Below are positions 8,690 to 17,478 of a stretch of DNA of 64,000 nt, piece after piece. Within the stretch, counting starts at the first letter, position 1, and every line of letters begins with the position of its first letter. Made by a program: the position numbers and the translations under genes. This stretch comes from Dryocola boscaweniae (GTDB lineage: Bacteria > Pseudomonadota > Gammaproteobacteria > Enterobacterales > Enterobacteriaceae): the NCBI RefSeq assembly GCF_025215095.1, contig NZ_JALHAP010000066.1, positions 1-64,000 of the forward strand. The letters run 5' to 3'. A model generated the notes under the pieces. That model saw only the letters and a program-made list of their open reading frames with translations, did no database searches and was not told where the DNA came from.

Positions 8690-8865
8690 TGCAGCCGACT
8701 ACCTTCGACTTTTTGCCTGGCTCACACCTGCGTAGCACGCAGACGATGCCGCTCATGCCCTTGTTGTAGAGTAACTGCGTCCAGAGGCATGGCCCACGGG
8801 AGTCTTCGCCACGTTCAAAGAGGTGTACGATACAGTGCTGTCGTCCTTGCTGATATCTGAAGTCT
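8690..8865 (-). pseudogene. decayed paralogue of the Gly-rich effector gene at 5074-5640
   Basis: Read side by side, ctaccttcgact at about 8699 and gttgtagag-aactgcgtccag at about 8763 line up with ctaccttcgactc at about 5294 and gttgtagatcagcggcgtccag at about 5374 of the effector candidate. A segment near 8825-8840 (acgatacagtg) lines up with its HCIV-coding stretch near 5588. The middle is deleted and the frame is lost. It is a relic of a duplicated effector gene. Confidence 0.5.
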
Positions 8866-8904
8866 CTGATGCAGGTCACTGAATGGCAAATCTGGATACG
8901 CTGC

Positions 8905-9362
8905 GTCCTATGGTTTACCCGCAGGTGCACCATCTATATGGTACGTAATTGCCTGAAATACGTGTCATGGAAAGGTTACAAAGCTTGTCACCCACGGGTT
9001 GAAAATAGTGTGTGCCAGGCTCCGACAGAAGAAGCTACATTGATAGCGTTGGATAAGTTTGCAGACGTTCGGGATGATAAATACCCGTAAACCAGTGAAA
9101 GCTGGCGTATGTACCGGGGAACTCCCATTCTTCAGCTATCTGGCTGATATCCTTAAAGCTATTCACACCATAAATGTTATCAAGCTGCTTAAAGGCATGA
9201 ATCGGCAGGTGATAAAGAGTCATAAGGTGTTCACGACGCACAACTCCATACGTGAAGTGACTTATTTGGCAATCAAAGGCTCAAAAAAATAGAATATGCC
9301 AACCCAGAACAAGGGCTGGGAGTATTACTGAGTTGGTGGCCGCCTGAACGATCGCTTTTAAT
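8905..9362 (+). pseudogene. IS256-family transposase remnant
   Basis: The frame around 8938 encodes MVRNCLKYVSWKGYKA and APTEEATLIALDKFAD, close to the conserved MVRNSLKYVSWK block of IS256-family DDE transposases. After a frameshift near 9090 the match continues in another frame (FFSYLADILKAIHTIN, KSHKVFTTHNSIREV, YLAIKGSKK) and fades by 9362. The N-terminal half and several residues are lost. It is inactive. Confidence 0.75.
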
Positions 9363-9402
9363 ACAGAAATGTTTACACAGAATTAATTACAGTCTGAAGT
9401 AA

Positions 9403-9427
9403 ATCCCCGTCTGTGAGAGGCGGGGAT
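9403..9427 (-). terminator. terminator of intimin-like gene
   Basis: ATCCCCG and CGGGGAT pair (7 bp) 25 bp beyond the stop of the leftward adhesin gene. The leftward sequence after the stem begins TTTAC. Confidence 0.5.
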
Positions 9428-9451
9428 GATAAGTGTTTAACTGATGTGGAT

Positions 9452-12400
9452 TTATTTACATACTGCCCAAGCCTGACCGTCCGCTATTGTTATATTGTCA
9501 TGCGAGGTACCTTCGTTAACGCCACCAAAATAGAATAGTGTTGCCGTATTGCCTGCTGCAGAACCGCTTATCCACACAGGTAAACCACCATAACCATCTT
9601 TCCTGTTAAGCTCGGTACTATATTTGAAGAAATTGCCCCATACGTTATAGATGCTCTTCATTTCGCTTTCATTATCCACAGCGGTTGCTGAACGACAGCC
9701 TGCCGCACTGGCATTGATATTGGCGTAGTAGAAGACAGCCCCATCTGGTAAGTAATACCACTGCCCCGAATTCTCGACACGGAAGGATGTGGAGCGCGTT
9801 TCCAGGCCGCTGGCCTCTGCCGTCAGGGTCACGTCTCCCCCTACATTGTCATTCAGGGTAATGATGTGCTCCCAATTATCGCTACCCGATACAGGAAGCT
9901 CTGATGAGCTGCTGGTCCAGGTATAGCGCACGATATTGCTGGTACTACCGGTTGCGGTAACTTTGATCTCCCCACCTTTAATCCTCACCCCACCAAATTC
10001 ATTCCCTGTTTTAGGAGTTGACGTTCCCAGAGTTTGATACTGGTTAATTGTGGGCGGAGCCAGAAACGTAATCGACTTTGTGGCACATTTGTTGCTGTCA
10101 GTGGCGCTACAGATTTTTATCGTCCGGTCACCTTCTGCGGCATTGCCATCCAGAGTCAATGTCGCTTCAAGCTTCCCGCTACTGTCCGTTTTTGTCTCTG
10201 CTGGGGACGAACAGTCAGAGCAGTTGCTGATATCCCAGATCAATTGCTCATCAGGAATGGCTGCGCCACTGGAATCGTTTACCTCAACGGAGAGCGCAGC
10301 ACTTCTGTCAGTCCATTGGTAGTGTGGCTGTGCGTCTGAGAATGTGATGGAGCCAATTTCCTGAGCTGCTGAGGTAAAGCTAACGTTAGCGGTTCTTTTG
10401 GCTACCACATGGCCTGTTTCATCGGTGAGTTCAGCGATAATGTTGACGGGACCTTCTAGATTACTGGTTATAGAAGTGGAGACATTGCCATCGCTATTGG
10501 TCTGCAGCGTCGCGTCTTTAGTTGTTCCATCAGGATATTCAAACGTCCATTTTACATTGTAACCGTTCAATGCATTGCCATTATTGGTGGCTCTTGTGAT
10601 TAAGGCTATGGCATCCAGGCCATCGGCTTTAGCTGAATTTTTGTCGGATGTGATTGTATCCAGATTATATTCGCTGGTGAACTCAGCCGCCTGGCTTGTC
10701 GTCTCGGCTACCTTTGTGCCGCCGGCATTGATTAGCGTGGCCGTGAGATTGACTCCCCCTGCCACCGTGCTGGTTAACCTGACTTGCGCCTGACCATTCG
10801 CATCAAGAGGGGTTTCAGCTGTGCTGAGATCGCCCGCACCGCGATTACTCCAATGAATAGTATATTCATTCAGCTTAATGTCGGTATTTTGAGCTGGAAC
10901 GGCCGCTTTTAACGTATAGGTGACAGGCGTCGATCCATCCGCGGGGGCGCTGGTAATGTCCGGTGTCAGACTGGTGATAGTCACATCCGGCGCTGCCGAC
11001 TGCTCAACGCGAATCAGGGTTGAAGCCGTATTAGAGGCGTTGCCCCGGGTGTCGTAAGCGATGGCCGATATTGAATAATCACCCGCGCGGGAAGGAAGCG
11101 TTATCTGATACTGCATATTATTTACTTGCTGTATGCTTCCGCCCGCTGCAATCAGGTTTGCGTCATCCCACTGAAGTCGGGACAAGCCATGCTTTGCTTT
11201 TACCGTCGCGATAAGGGTCTGCTGTGCACTGGCATTACCGTGTAGGCTGGCAGGCAGAGAAAGCTTAATGACGTCCATTTTTTTATATTGCATAACCATA
11301 TTGTTATTACGGTTAACAAATTCCAGACGAGACCCGTTAAGCGTTCGGAGTGAGTCTACGGCATCCGGGGATATTTGCTGCTGCCATGGCACCCCGAACA
11401 GGTAGTTGAATTGTAAGTTAAAAAGCGTGTCATTGGCGCCGTCTTTGCCTTGCTTATAATCCAGGCCCGCCGTAACCAGTGGGACAGGGGTATAGTTCAC
11501 GCCTGCGGTGACCGCAAAAGGATCGCTTTGCAGTTTATCTTTCCCAAACAGGCCAACGTTATCGCCGAAATATTGTTCGTAGCTGAGTTTTGCTCCGAGT
11601 TGCGGCCAGTCTGGCAGATAACCTTCACCGCGAAGATCGAAACCGGAGGCGGCTTTTTCTTCGTAGTCTTCCAGCGTTTTTGATTCTTTCCAGCCCGTTA
11701 AGCCAATATAAGCATTACCGGCCAGCTTAAGGTAATCACGCCAGTATTCGGTGCCCAGGCCCAGGCGGGTGTGGTTATTGCGCATTTCCTGATCGATGAA
11801 GGCGTTATAGCCAAGCATTTGCTGGCCGCCGAACCAGCGCTGGCCCAGTCCCATATTGAACGTGGTGTAATCGTCTTTATCGTGTATGCCAAGCTGGGTG
11901 AAGATCAGGCTTTTCCCTGTATCATAGAGAGGCAGTAACAAATCTGCATTGCTGCCGTCAAGATGCCCCTGGTCATTAACGTTCAGCTGGATCCTTGCGT
12001 GACCAAACTGCGCAAGCCACGCTTCAACGCTACTGCTGGTCGCTTGAGTCGCGCTATTTAGCGCCAGCGCCTTTGCCGCTTCGCCGCTGTTACTGCTATT
12101 AGCGATGTTGCCGGTTTGCGTTAGCCATTTTGCCACCTCCTTGTCCTGCTGCTGTGTATTATCTGCAGGAGACGTGTCGGCAACGGCATTCCGATGAGCG
12201 AGCGCAGGTGCTGGTGTGGCAAGAGCTGCCGCCAGTTCCGCCTCACTCATTTCGCTCAGGGTATGGTTGGCCAGATTGTAACAATCAAGCATCGCCTGCT
12301 CGGCTTCCTGTGGTGAGGTCCAGCGCGGTATCATCAGCCAGTCGCCAACCTTAAGCCGATAAAAATCAGCATCGTGCGGATACTGAATGCGATTAATTTC

Positions 12401-12700
12401 GCGTAACGTAAGCAGGCTAATATGGCTTTTTTGGGCCACCTGTTTGAGGGTATCGTAATTCGTCAGCGTATAACCGATTTTAAAGTGATTGCGGGATATA
12501 TAGTTTGATTCGACTACCGCGCGCTGCTCAGGCGTTAAGGAGGCCATGGTGCGGAGTTCATGGCGGTTGGGAGAGGCTGCCATTGCCGGAGTAAAGGCCA
12601 GCATAACGGGAGTCGCCGTTTGCAGCAGCAGCAGCTGGAGGCAGGCAACAATCCGGGCCTTACGGAATACCTGCCGGGTCTGAGTGACTTTTATTTTCAT
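9452..12700 (-). CDS. intimin/invasin-like inverse autotransporter adhesin
   Basis: The protein has 1082 residues. The order is: signal peptide (1-41, cleavage after AMA), a LysM peptidoglycan-binding domain (about 76-126, ending RLKVGDWLMIP), the 12-strand intimin-type outer-membrane barrel (about 205-440, ending FNYLFGVPW), a series of bacterial Ig-like domains (about 490-960), and a C-terminal lectin-like domain (about 970-1082). The last domain has two Cys, one in AAGCRSA and one in the final WAVCK, and the stretch SEMKSIYNVWG. These resemble the intimin D3 region (an LQSIYDTWG-type stretch and a C-terminal YAVC). Intimin binds Tir through this domain. The gene is complete and points away from the secretion genes. 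An adhesin role is near certain, but the receptor is unknown. Confidence 0.9.
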   Translation of the reverse strand: MKIKVTQTRQVFRKARIVACLQLLLLQTATPVMLAFTPAMAASPNRHELRTMASLTPEQRAVVESNYISRNHFKIGYTLTNYDTLKQVAQKSHISLLTLREINRIQYPHDADFYRLKVGDWLMIPRWTSPQEAEQAMLDCYNLANHTLSEMSEAELAAALATPAPALAHRNAVADTSPADNTQQQDKEVAKWLTQTGNIANSSNSGEAAKALALNSATQATSSSVEAWLAQFGHARIQLNVNDQGHLDGSNADLLLPLYDTGKSLIFTQLGIHDKDDYTTFNMGLGQRWFGGQQMLGYNAFIDQEMRNNHTRLGLGTEYWRDYLKLAGNAYIGLTGWKESKTLEDYEEKAASGFDLRGEGYLPDWPQLGAKLSYEQYFGDNVGLFGKDKLQSDPFAVTAGVNYTPVPLVTAGLDYKQGKDGANDTLFNLQFNYLFGVPWQQQISPDAVDSLRTLNGSRLEFVNRNNNMVMQYKKMDVIKLSLPASLHGNASAQQTLIATVKAKHGLSRLQWDDANLIAAGGSIQQVNNMQYQITLPSRAGDYSISAIAYDTRGNASNTASTLIRVEQSAAPDVTITSLTPDITSAPADGSTPVTYTLKAAVPAQNTDIKLNEYTIHWSNRGAGDLSTAETPLDANGQAQVRLTSTVAGGVNLTATLINAGGTKVAETTSQAAEFTSEYNLDTITSDKNSAKADGLDAIALITRATNNGNALNGYNVKWTFEYPDGTTKDATLQTNSDGNVSTSITSNLEGPVNIIAELTDETGHVVAKRTANVSFTSAAQEIGSITFSDAQPHYQWTDRSAALSVEVNDSSGAAIPDEQLIWDISNCSDCSSPAETKTDSSGKLEATLTLDGNAAEGDRTIKICSATDSNKCATKSITFLAPPTINQYQTLGTSTPKTGNEFGGVRIKGGEIKVTATGSTSNIVRYTWTSSSSELPVSGSDNWEHIITLNDNVGGDVTLTAEASGLETRSTSFRVENSGQWYYLPDGAVFYYANINASAAGCRSATAVDNESEMKSIYNVWGNFFKYSTELNRKDGYGGLPVWISGSAAGNTATLFYFGGVNEGTSHDNITIADGQAWAVCK

Positions 12701-12766
12701 CGCACTATTCCATTTTTAAATTTAATTATTTCAATGATGTATGTTTAACGCTTGGGTAAGACGACC

Positions 12767-13462
12767 CTAGGCGAGATTTAAACGGTTGGCCCACTTAATC
12801 AAATCAACAATATTGTGAGCATCTAATTTCTTCATCATATTCAGTCGGTGACTTTCTACCGTTTTCGGGCTGATGACTAATTTATTGGCTATCTCCTTAT
12901 TTTTTAATCCCTGCGTTATTAATGTGAGGATTTGCCTTTCTCGTGCTGATAGTTTTGGCGTAGATAATGGATTCGCCATGAAATCCATTTTCAGCGCGTC
13001 GTGGCTCATTTTTCTGGATGCGGGTGCTAACACGGCATCCATAAAGGTTGTACCCCGGCTTACCGCCTGTATAGCCAAAAATAAAGTATTAGGTGGGGAA
13101 TGTTTTAATACCAGTCCGTGAATTCCCAGGGTGATATATTCGTTCAGTCTGAACTGACTATTCTCATGGAAGAAAATAATGAATTTTAACTGGGGGTTAT
13201 AACGCAGAAGCTGTTTAATGAGTTCGTAGCCATCAATGCCAGAAAGATCGGGATCAATGATTATCAGATTTGGTGATGATTTTTTGCATAATATCAATGC
13301 ATTATGTCCATCGGTACATTGTCCGACGACATTCAGATAGGGATGGTTGGTTAATAGTTTGTTAATGGCGAAGGCAACGATCGTCGTCTTATCAATTACA
13401 AAAATCCGACTAACGGGGCTTTCATTACAAAAGTTCGATTTGGTAAGTCGATAAGCCACCAT
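12767..13462 (-). CDS. SsrB/FixJ-family response regulator
   Basis: The 231-residue protein has an N-terminal receiver domain (about 18-130) with likely phospho-acceptor Asp70 in LIIIDPDL and the conserved Lys in VLKHSP. A LuxR-type helix-turn-helix (about 170-225) contains LSARERQIL and the recognition segment SPKTVESHRLNMMKKL. It has the length and layout of SsrB and Edwardsiella EsrB, which activate SPI-2-type secretion genes from the same island. No partner histidine kinase gene lies in the window. It is divergent from the secretion operon starting at 13695, so the 230-bp gap should hold both promoters. Confidence 0.8.
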   Translation of the reverse strand: MVAYRLTKSNFCNESPVSRIFVIDKTTIVAFAINKLLTNHPYLNVVGQCTDGHNALILCKKSSPNLIIIDPDLSGIDGYELIKQLLRYNPQLKFIIFFHENSQFRLNEYITLGIHGLVLKHSPPNTLFLAIQAVSRGTTFMDAVLAPASRKMSHDALKMDFMANPLSTPKLSARERQILTLITQGLKNKEIANKLVISPKTVESHRLNMMKKLDAHNIVDLIKWANRLNLA

Positions 13463-13694
13463 TTTTGGAAAACATCCTTAAGGTTAATTAAAAGACTATT
13501 TACTCAGGTAAGAGTGAATAACTTAACTTTTAGTTTGTTGATTGAGTTATCAAAAAAAGAAGGTATTTTTGTTTTTTGAAAAAAATAACCAGATGGCGGC
13601 TGGTTGGGGGGTTTTCCTGCTTGACGGAAAGAAACTGACGACTCAAAAGTTAAAGGAAATGGGTGAAGCACCTTATGCTGAGTGGTTGTGAAAC

Positions 13695-14117
13695 ATGATA
13701 AATACTGTTTCGACAAATGGTTCTTCATTGTCGGGTAGTTGGCAAATGATTAATGCATTATTTGAAATGCCTGAGTTGATGATTGAAGGTAATGAAAAGC
13801 AGTACTGGAATTTGCGAGCCAATGGTTACTGTGGTCGTTTTTATTCGGCCTGTGGCGGGCCAGCACTATTCTCAATAATGCTACCTTTTGTTGCAAAAGA
13901 GAGTATTTCATCTCTGTTGTGCTGGAATAAACAACTGGCGGGTGGAGAAGGGGGGGGGGAATGCGCACTGCTTTATCACACACAGCAGTGGTGGCTGGCG
14001 CAGCAGTTTATGGTAATACCTGCTGACATGGCGCAAAGCATTCGCTGGCAGCTTAAGCTCGCTGACTGCATGTTGTTACTTAACCGGCAAAAGCTGCGTG
14101 AAGGGGGGCGACGTTGA
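13695..14117 (+). CDS. ssaB: SsaB/SpiC-like protein
   Basis: The 140-residue soluble protein sits exactly where ssaB (spiC) sits in SPI-2, overlapping the start of the secretin gene. Weak similarity to SpiC is visible in the EGN-x-x-x-W opening, the short Gly-rich turn and the charged C-terminus. In Salmonella SpiC works with SsaL/SsaM to order translocator and effector export. The ATG at 13695 has no clear ribosome site, so internal ATGs (for example 13747) are alternatives. Assignment rests mainly on position. Confidence 0.5.
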   Translation: MINTVSTNGSSLSGSWQMINALFEMPELMIEGNEKQYWNLRANGYCGRFYSACGGPALFSIMLPFVAKESISSLLCWNKQLAGGEGGGECALLYHTQQWWLAQQFMVIPADMAQSIRWQLKLADCMLLLNRQKLREGGRR

Positions 14118-15619
14118 AGCTGCGTTTATCTGGTGCGTTATTACTTGCCTGCCTTATTCCTCTTCAGCAAGGGTATGGCGCGGAGCCGCGCTGGCAGGGG
14201 GAGCCGTTCTTTATCCATACTCGCGGGATGCCTGCCAACGCGTTGCTACGCGATCTGGGTGCAAATTACCATGTCCCCGTGATTGTGAGTGACCTGGTGA
14301 ACGATGTGTTCGTTGGCGAAATCAATGGTGATGGGCCTCAGCAAAGCCTGGCCCGGCTTGAGCGCCTGTTTAATCTGGTTTCATGGTATGACGGGCAGGC
14401 GCTGCACGTCTATAAGGCCCGCGAGGTCGCATCCACCGTCGTGACGTCACAATATTTACAGCCTCAGGCACTGCGCAGTTACCTGAACCAGAGTGGAGTG
14501 CTTTCCGACGCCGGATGTCGGCTGCGTCAGGTCGCCGATTTTCAGGCGTTTGAAGTTCAGGGGGTGCCCGCCTGTATTCAGCGGGTCAGTCAGTTGGTGC
14601 AGGAGGTCGACAGCAAAGCACGCATTCGCGCCACCAATACTGAGGCGTTACGAGTGATCCCACTACGTTTTGCCTCCGCTTCCGATATTACTTACCAGTA
14701 TCGGGAACAGCAGGTAGTGGTGCCTGGCGTCGTGTCGGTCCTTAACCAGATGCGCAGCGGGAAAACGCTGCCAGTTGGGGACGATAAGGGCATTGAGACA
14801 CGAGAATCCATTACGACTCAGTTCTCGGCCGATCCCAGCCAGAATGCGGTCATTGTGCGGGCCAGGGAGCTGGATATTCCACTTTACCAGCAACTCATTG
14901 CTCAGCTTGATAAGCGCCAGCATCAGATTGAAATATCCGTCGCCATCATTGATGTGGACATCGGTAACCTCAGGCAGCTTGGCCTGGACTGGGGCGGCAC
15001 CGTTGGCGGCGGCGGTTTCAGCGTTGGGTTTAATTCAGGTATCAGCGGCGACAGCAGTAACTATATGAGCAGCGTGGTTAGTGATTCCTCGGACTTTATG
15101 GCGCGCGTCAGCGCATTGCAGCAAAACTCGAAGGCCAGAGTGCTCTCCCAGCCCTCGGTGGTAACCCAAAATAATGTACAGGCGATTCTGGACAAGAATG
15201 TCACCTTTTATACCAAGCTTGAGGGAGAAAATGTCGCCAAGCTGGAGTCGGTGACCTCAGGCACGCTGATGCGGGTAACGCCCCGTATTGTTGAAGATAG
15301 TCAGGGACGCGGCATTATCCAGCAGATCATGCTGCAACTGAACATTCAGGATGGTCAACAATCCGGCGTCACCAGCCAAACTGAGCCGCTGCCCCAGGTT
15401 CAGAATTCAGAAATCACCACTCAGGCCACGTTAAACCCCGGCCAGAGCCTGCTGCTTGGCGGGTTCGTCCAGGATAAGCAGATTGAGTCGAAACGTGGCA
15501 TACCTTTGCTGGGCGATATCCCGCTATTGGGCGAATTATTTAGCACGACGCATCATGAAACCCATAGCGTGGTACGTCTGTTCCTTATTAAGGCGCAGCC
15601 AATTTCACTGGGTGGATAA
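14114..15619 (+). CDS. sctC: T3SS outer-membrane secretin SctC (SsaC-like)
   Basis: The 501-residue secretin (SsaC is about the same) starts at TTG after a purine-rich site and overlaps the previous stop. A signal peptide ends near GYGA. N-terminal ring domains follow (NALLRDLGANYHVPV type), and the secretin core runs from about 265 to the end, with QNNVQAIL and LLLGGFVQDK motifs and a C-terminal GIPLLGDIPLLGELF. It forms the outer-membrane ring of the needle complex. It opens the apparatus operon and runs straight into sctD. Confidence 0.95.
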   Translation: MKLRLSGALLLACLIPLQQGYGAEPRWQGEPFFIHTRGMPANALLRDLGANYHVPVIVSDLVNDVFVGEINGDGPQQSLARLERLFNLVSWYDGQALHVYKAREVASTVVTSQYLQPQALRSYLNQSGVLSDAGCRLRQVADFQAFEVQGVPACIQRVSQLVQEVDSKARIRATNTEALRVIPLRFASASDITYQYREQQVVVPGVVSVLNQMRSGKTLPVGDDKGIETRESITTQFSADPSQNAVIVRARELDIPLYQQLIAQLDKRQHQIEISVAIIDVDIGNLRQLGLDWGGTVGGGGFSVGFNSGISGDSSNYMSSVVSDSSDFMARVSALQQNSKARVLSQPSVVTQNNVQAILDKNVTFYTKLEGENVAKLESVTSGTLMRVTPRIVEDSQGRGIIQQIMLQLNIQDGQQSGVTSQTEPLPQVQNSEITTQATLNPGQSLLLGGFVQDKQIESKRGIPLLGDIPLLGELFSTTHHETHSVVRLFLIKAQPISLGG

Positions 15620-15625
15620 CGGTTG

Positions 15626-16849
15626 ATGAAATTAACGCTGAAGTTATTAAACGGCCCGATGCAAGGGCGTAGCCTGCGTCTGCCAGAAGGGGGGATCACT
15701 ATCGGCTTAGGGGATACCGATCTTCAACTGCCATTAGAAGGAGAATTTTCCCGCGTCACGCTGCGGGTTACGGCGGAAGCCTGCGTTCAGCTACTGGAGC
15801 CGGCCCCTTGCTGGGTCGAAGGTCGAAAGTTACAGGACAGGCGGTTACCTCCGGGCAAAATTATCGATCTGGCTGGCGTGGCTTTTGTCCTGCTGACTGA
15901 AGGAGAAACATTCACTTCTCGACGCATCCCTGAACGCCTGGTGCCGGGGCGATGGCAGTTCACACGTATGCAGCGACGTATTGCGACAGGGGTGGGGTTG
16001 GTATTGCTGATGTTGGCGAGCGGTATAGCGTTTTATTACTGGCAACATCAGGAGAGTGAGGCGGAAAAGGTTAGCCGGTTGGGCGTACAGCGCTGGCTGG
16101 TGGAGCAGCATCGTCGTGACGATCTGAAAAGGCTGGGATTCGAGTGGCTGCAGGATGGCACGCTACGCGTCTATGGCCAGTGCCCGCGGCAGCAGGTACT
16201 AACGGAGGTATTGCAGCAATTACGTATCGCAGGCGTGTTCTGGCGACTGGAGACACAGTGCCAGGATCAGTTGCTGGATGAGATCCGACAGTTGCTTGAG
16301 CAGAGCGGCTACCGGGACGTTGAGGTCATCGACGGACGCTATCCTGGCGAAGCGAGGATCTGCGGAGATATCCAGGCCGATGCGCGCTGGCAGAAGGTGG
16401 TTAAGCAGTTGGCCGAGATGGAAGGGTTAAAACGCTGGGACGTTAGCGGACGTTCCGCAACCCAGGGACGCGGGCTGCTTGAGGCAGTGCGCAAGGCTGG
16501 CGCTTTGGGACAAATAAGTCTGGAAAAACAGGGGCATCGCTTGATTATCAGCGGCCTCCTCAGCGCTGAACAACATACTAAGCTGGCCGACGCTTTGCGG
16601 CCCTTCAGGCTGGAAACGATTTTTCAGCAGATCCCTCCGCGCGGTACGGCCGATAGCACCCTGTTTCCGCAACCGGTGGTGAGTATTGGCGGCAACCGGC
16701 GTAATGCCTGGCTGGTGCTGGCGGATGGGCGTCGCCTGCAGGTAGGTACAACGTTGAATAATGAGTATGAAATTGTCCATATCGATCCGGCATCAGGTAT
16801 TGATTTGTTCCGGCGAGGCAGTCTGCTGCATTTGCCCATGACGTTTTAA
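15626..16849 (+). CDS. sctD: T3SS inner-membrane ring protein SctD (SsaD-like)
   Basis: The 407-residue protein has an FHA-like cytoplasmic domain (1-110), one membrane helix (about 119-138) and a periplasmic region of repeated ring-building modules. Length and position match SsaD. ATG at 15626 is preferred, and a TTG lies one codon upstream. It is the larger inner-membrane ring component, contacting SctJ and the secretin. Confidence 0.9.
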   Translation: MKLTLKLLNGPMQGRSLRLPEGGITIGLGDTDLQLPLEGEFSRVTLRVTAEACVQLLEPAPCWVEGRKLQDRRLPPGKIIDLAGVAFVLLTEGETFTSRRIPERLVPGRWQFTRMQRRIATGVGLVLLMLASGIAFYYWQHQESEAEKVSRLGVQRWLVEQHRRDDLKRLGFEWLQDGTLRVYGQCPRQQVLTEVLQQLRIAGVFWRLETQCQDQLLDEIRQLLEQSGYRDVEVIDGRYPGEARICGDIQADARWQKVVKQLAEMEGLKRWDVSGRSATQGRGLLEAVRKAGALGQISLEKQGHRLIISGLLSAEQHTKLADALRPFRLETIFQQIPPRGTADSTLFPQPVVSIGGNRRNAWLVLADGRRLQVGTTLNNEYEIVHIDPASGIDLFRRGSLLHLPMTF

Positions 16850-16859
16850 GGAGAATGCG

Positions 16860-17117
16860 TTGCCATCCATTACCTCACTTGAACTCATGCTACGCCATCC
16901 GGACAGCAGGCGTAACGCCCGGAACCTGTGTCGGCTACTGCAGCGACGCAGTGAACGCTTGCGTCAGCACTGTCGCCAGCCGATGGAGCCGGAGCGCTAT
17001 CAGCAGTGTTTGCAGGCGGCGGTGGCGTGCGATGCGGCACGGGAAACGATCGTCATTCTCTACCGCCGTTACCACAATCAGACGATGGAAGGAGAAAATG
17101 ATAATGACGACACCTGA
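16860..17117 (+). CDS. ssaE: SsaE-like small T3SS protein
   Basis: The 85-residue helical basic protein has the size and position of SsaE (between ssaD and sseA). It starts at TTG with AAGGAG 5 nt upstream. SsaE-type proteins are small cytoplasmic chaperones or co-chaperones (YscE-like) of the needle or translocators. The 3' end overlaps the start of the sseA-like gene by 20 bp. Confidence 0.7.
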   Translation: MPSITSLELMLRHPDSRRNARNLCRLLQRRSERLRQHCRQPMEPERYQQCLQAAVACDAARETIVILYRRYHNQTMEGENDNDDT

Positions 17118-17469
17118 AGAATTTCAGCTATTTATCCAGCAGATGCAGCGTGATACGGCACGGCTGGATCGTCAGGCCTGCGCTTTTGAGGCGCTAAAGA
17201 AAACGCTGGAGGAGCTGAAAGAAGCCGCCCCCCACGATCCGGAGGCGGCTCGGCGGCTGGAGCAGGTGAATGCACTTCACCAGGACGCCAATTTTCAGAC
17301 ACTTTATGCTCAGGCCGAGCGGGATCTGCGGATGCTTAACGGTTGGCTGGCGCGTGCTAACCGCCAGGCTGCGCAGGCTGAACGTACCGCGACAGTTCCG
17401 CAGTCTGCGGAGAAAGTAGGGCCCGGAAAGCAAAAAAGCGGGCGACGTAAGAAACATAATTTTGTTTGA
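17098..17469 (+). CDS. sseA: SseA-like translocator chaperone
   Basis: The 123-residue, highly helical protein has heptad-like runs (FIQQMQRDTARLDRQACAF, LKKTLEELKEA) and a basic Lys/Arg-rich C-terminus. SPI-2 SseA (108 residues) is the chaperone of SseB and SseD and occupies this same position, immediately before sseB. The start is ATG 17098 or 17104, inside the end of ssaE. Confidence 0.7.
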   Translation: MIMTTPEEFQLFIQQMQRDTARLDRQACAFEALKKTLEELKEAAPHDPEAARRLEQVNALHQDANFQTLYAQAERDLRMLNGWLARANRQAAQAERTATVPQSAEKVGPGKQKSGRRKKHNFV

Positions 17470-17478
17470 GGTGATTTG

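Noticed and set aside
13587..13605. AACCAG/CTGGTT hairpin upstream of the T3SS operon as terminator
   Set aside because: The 6-bp stem lies between divergent genes where no transcript needs termination.
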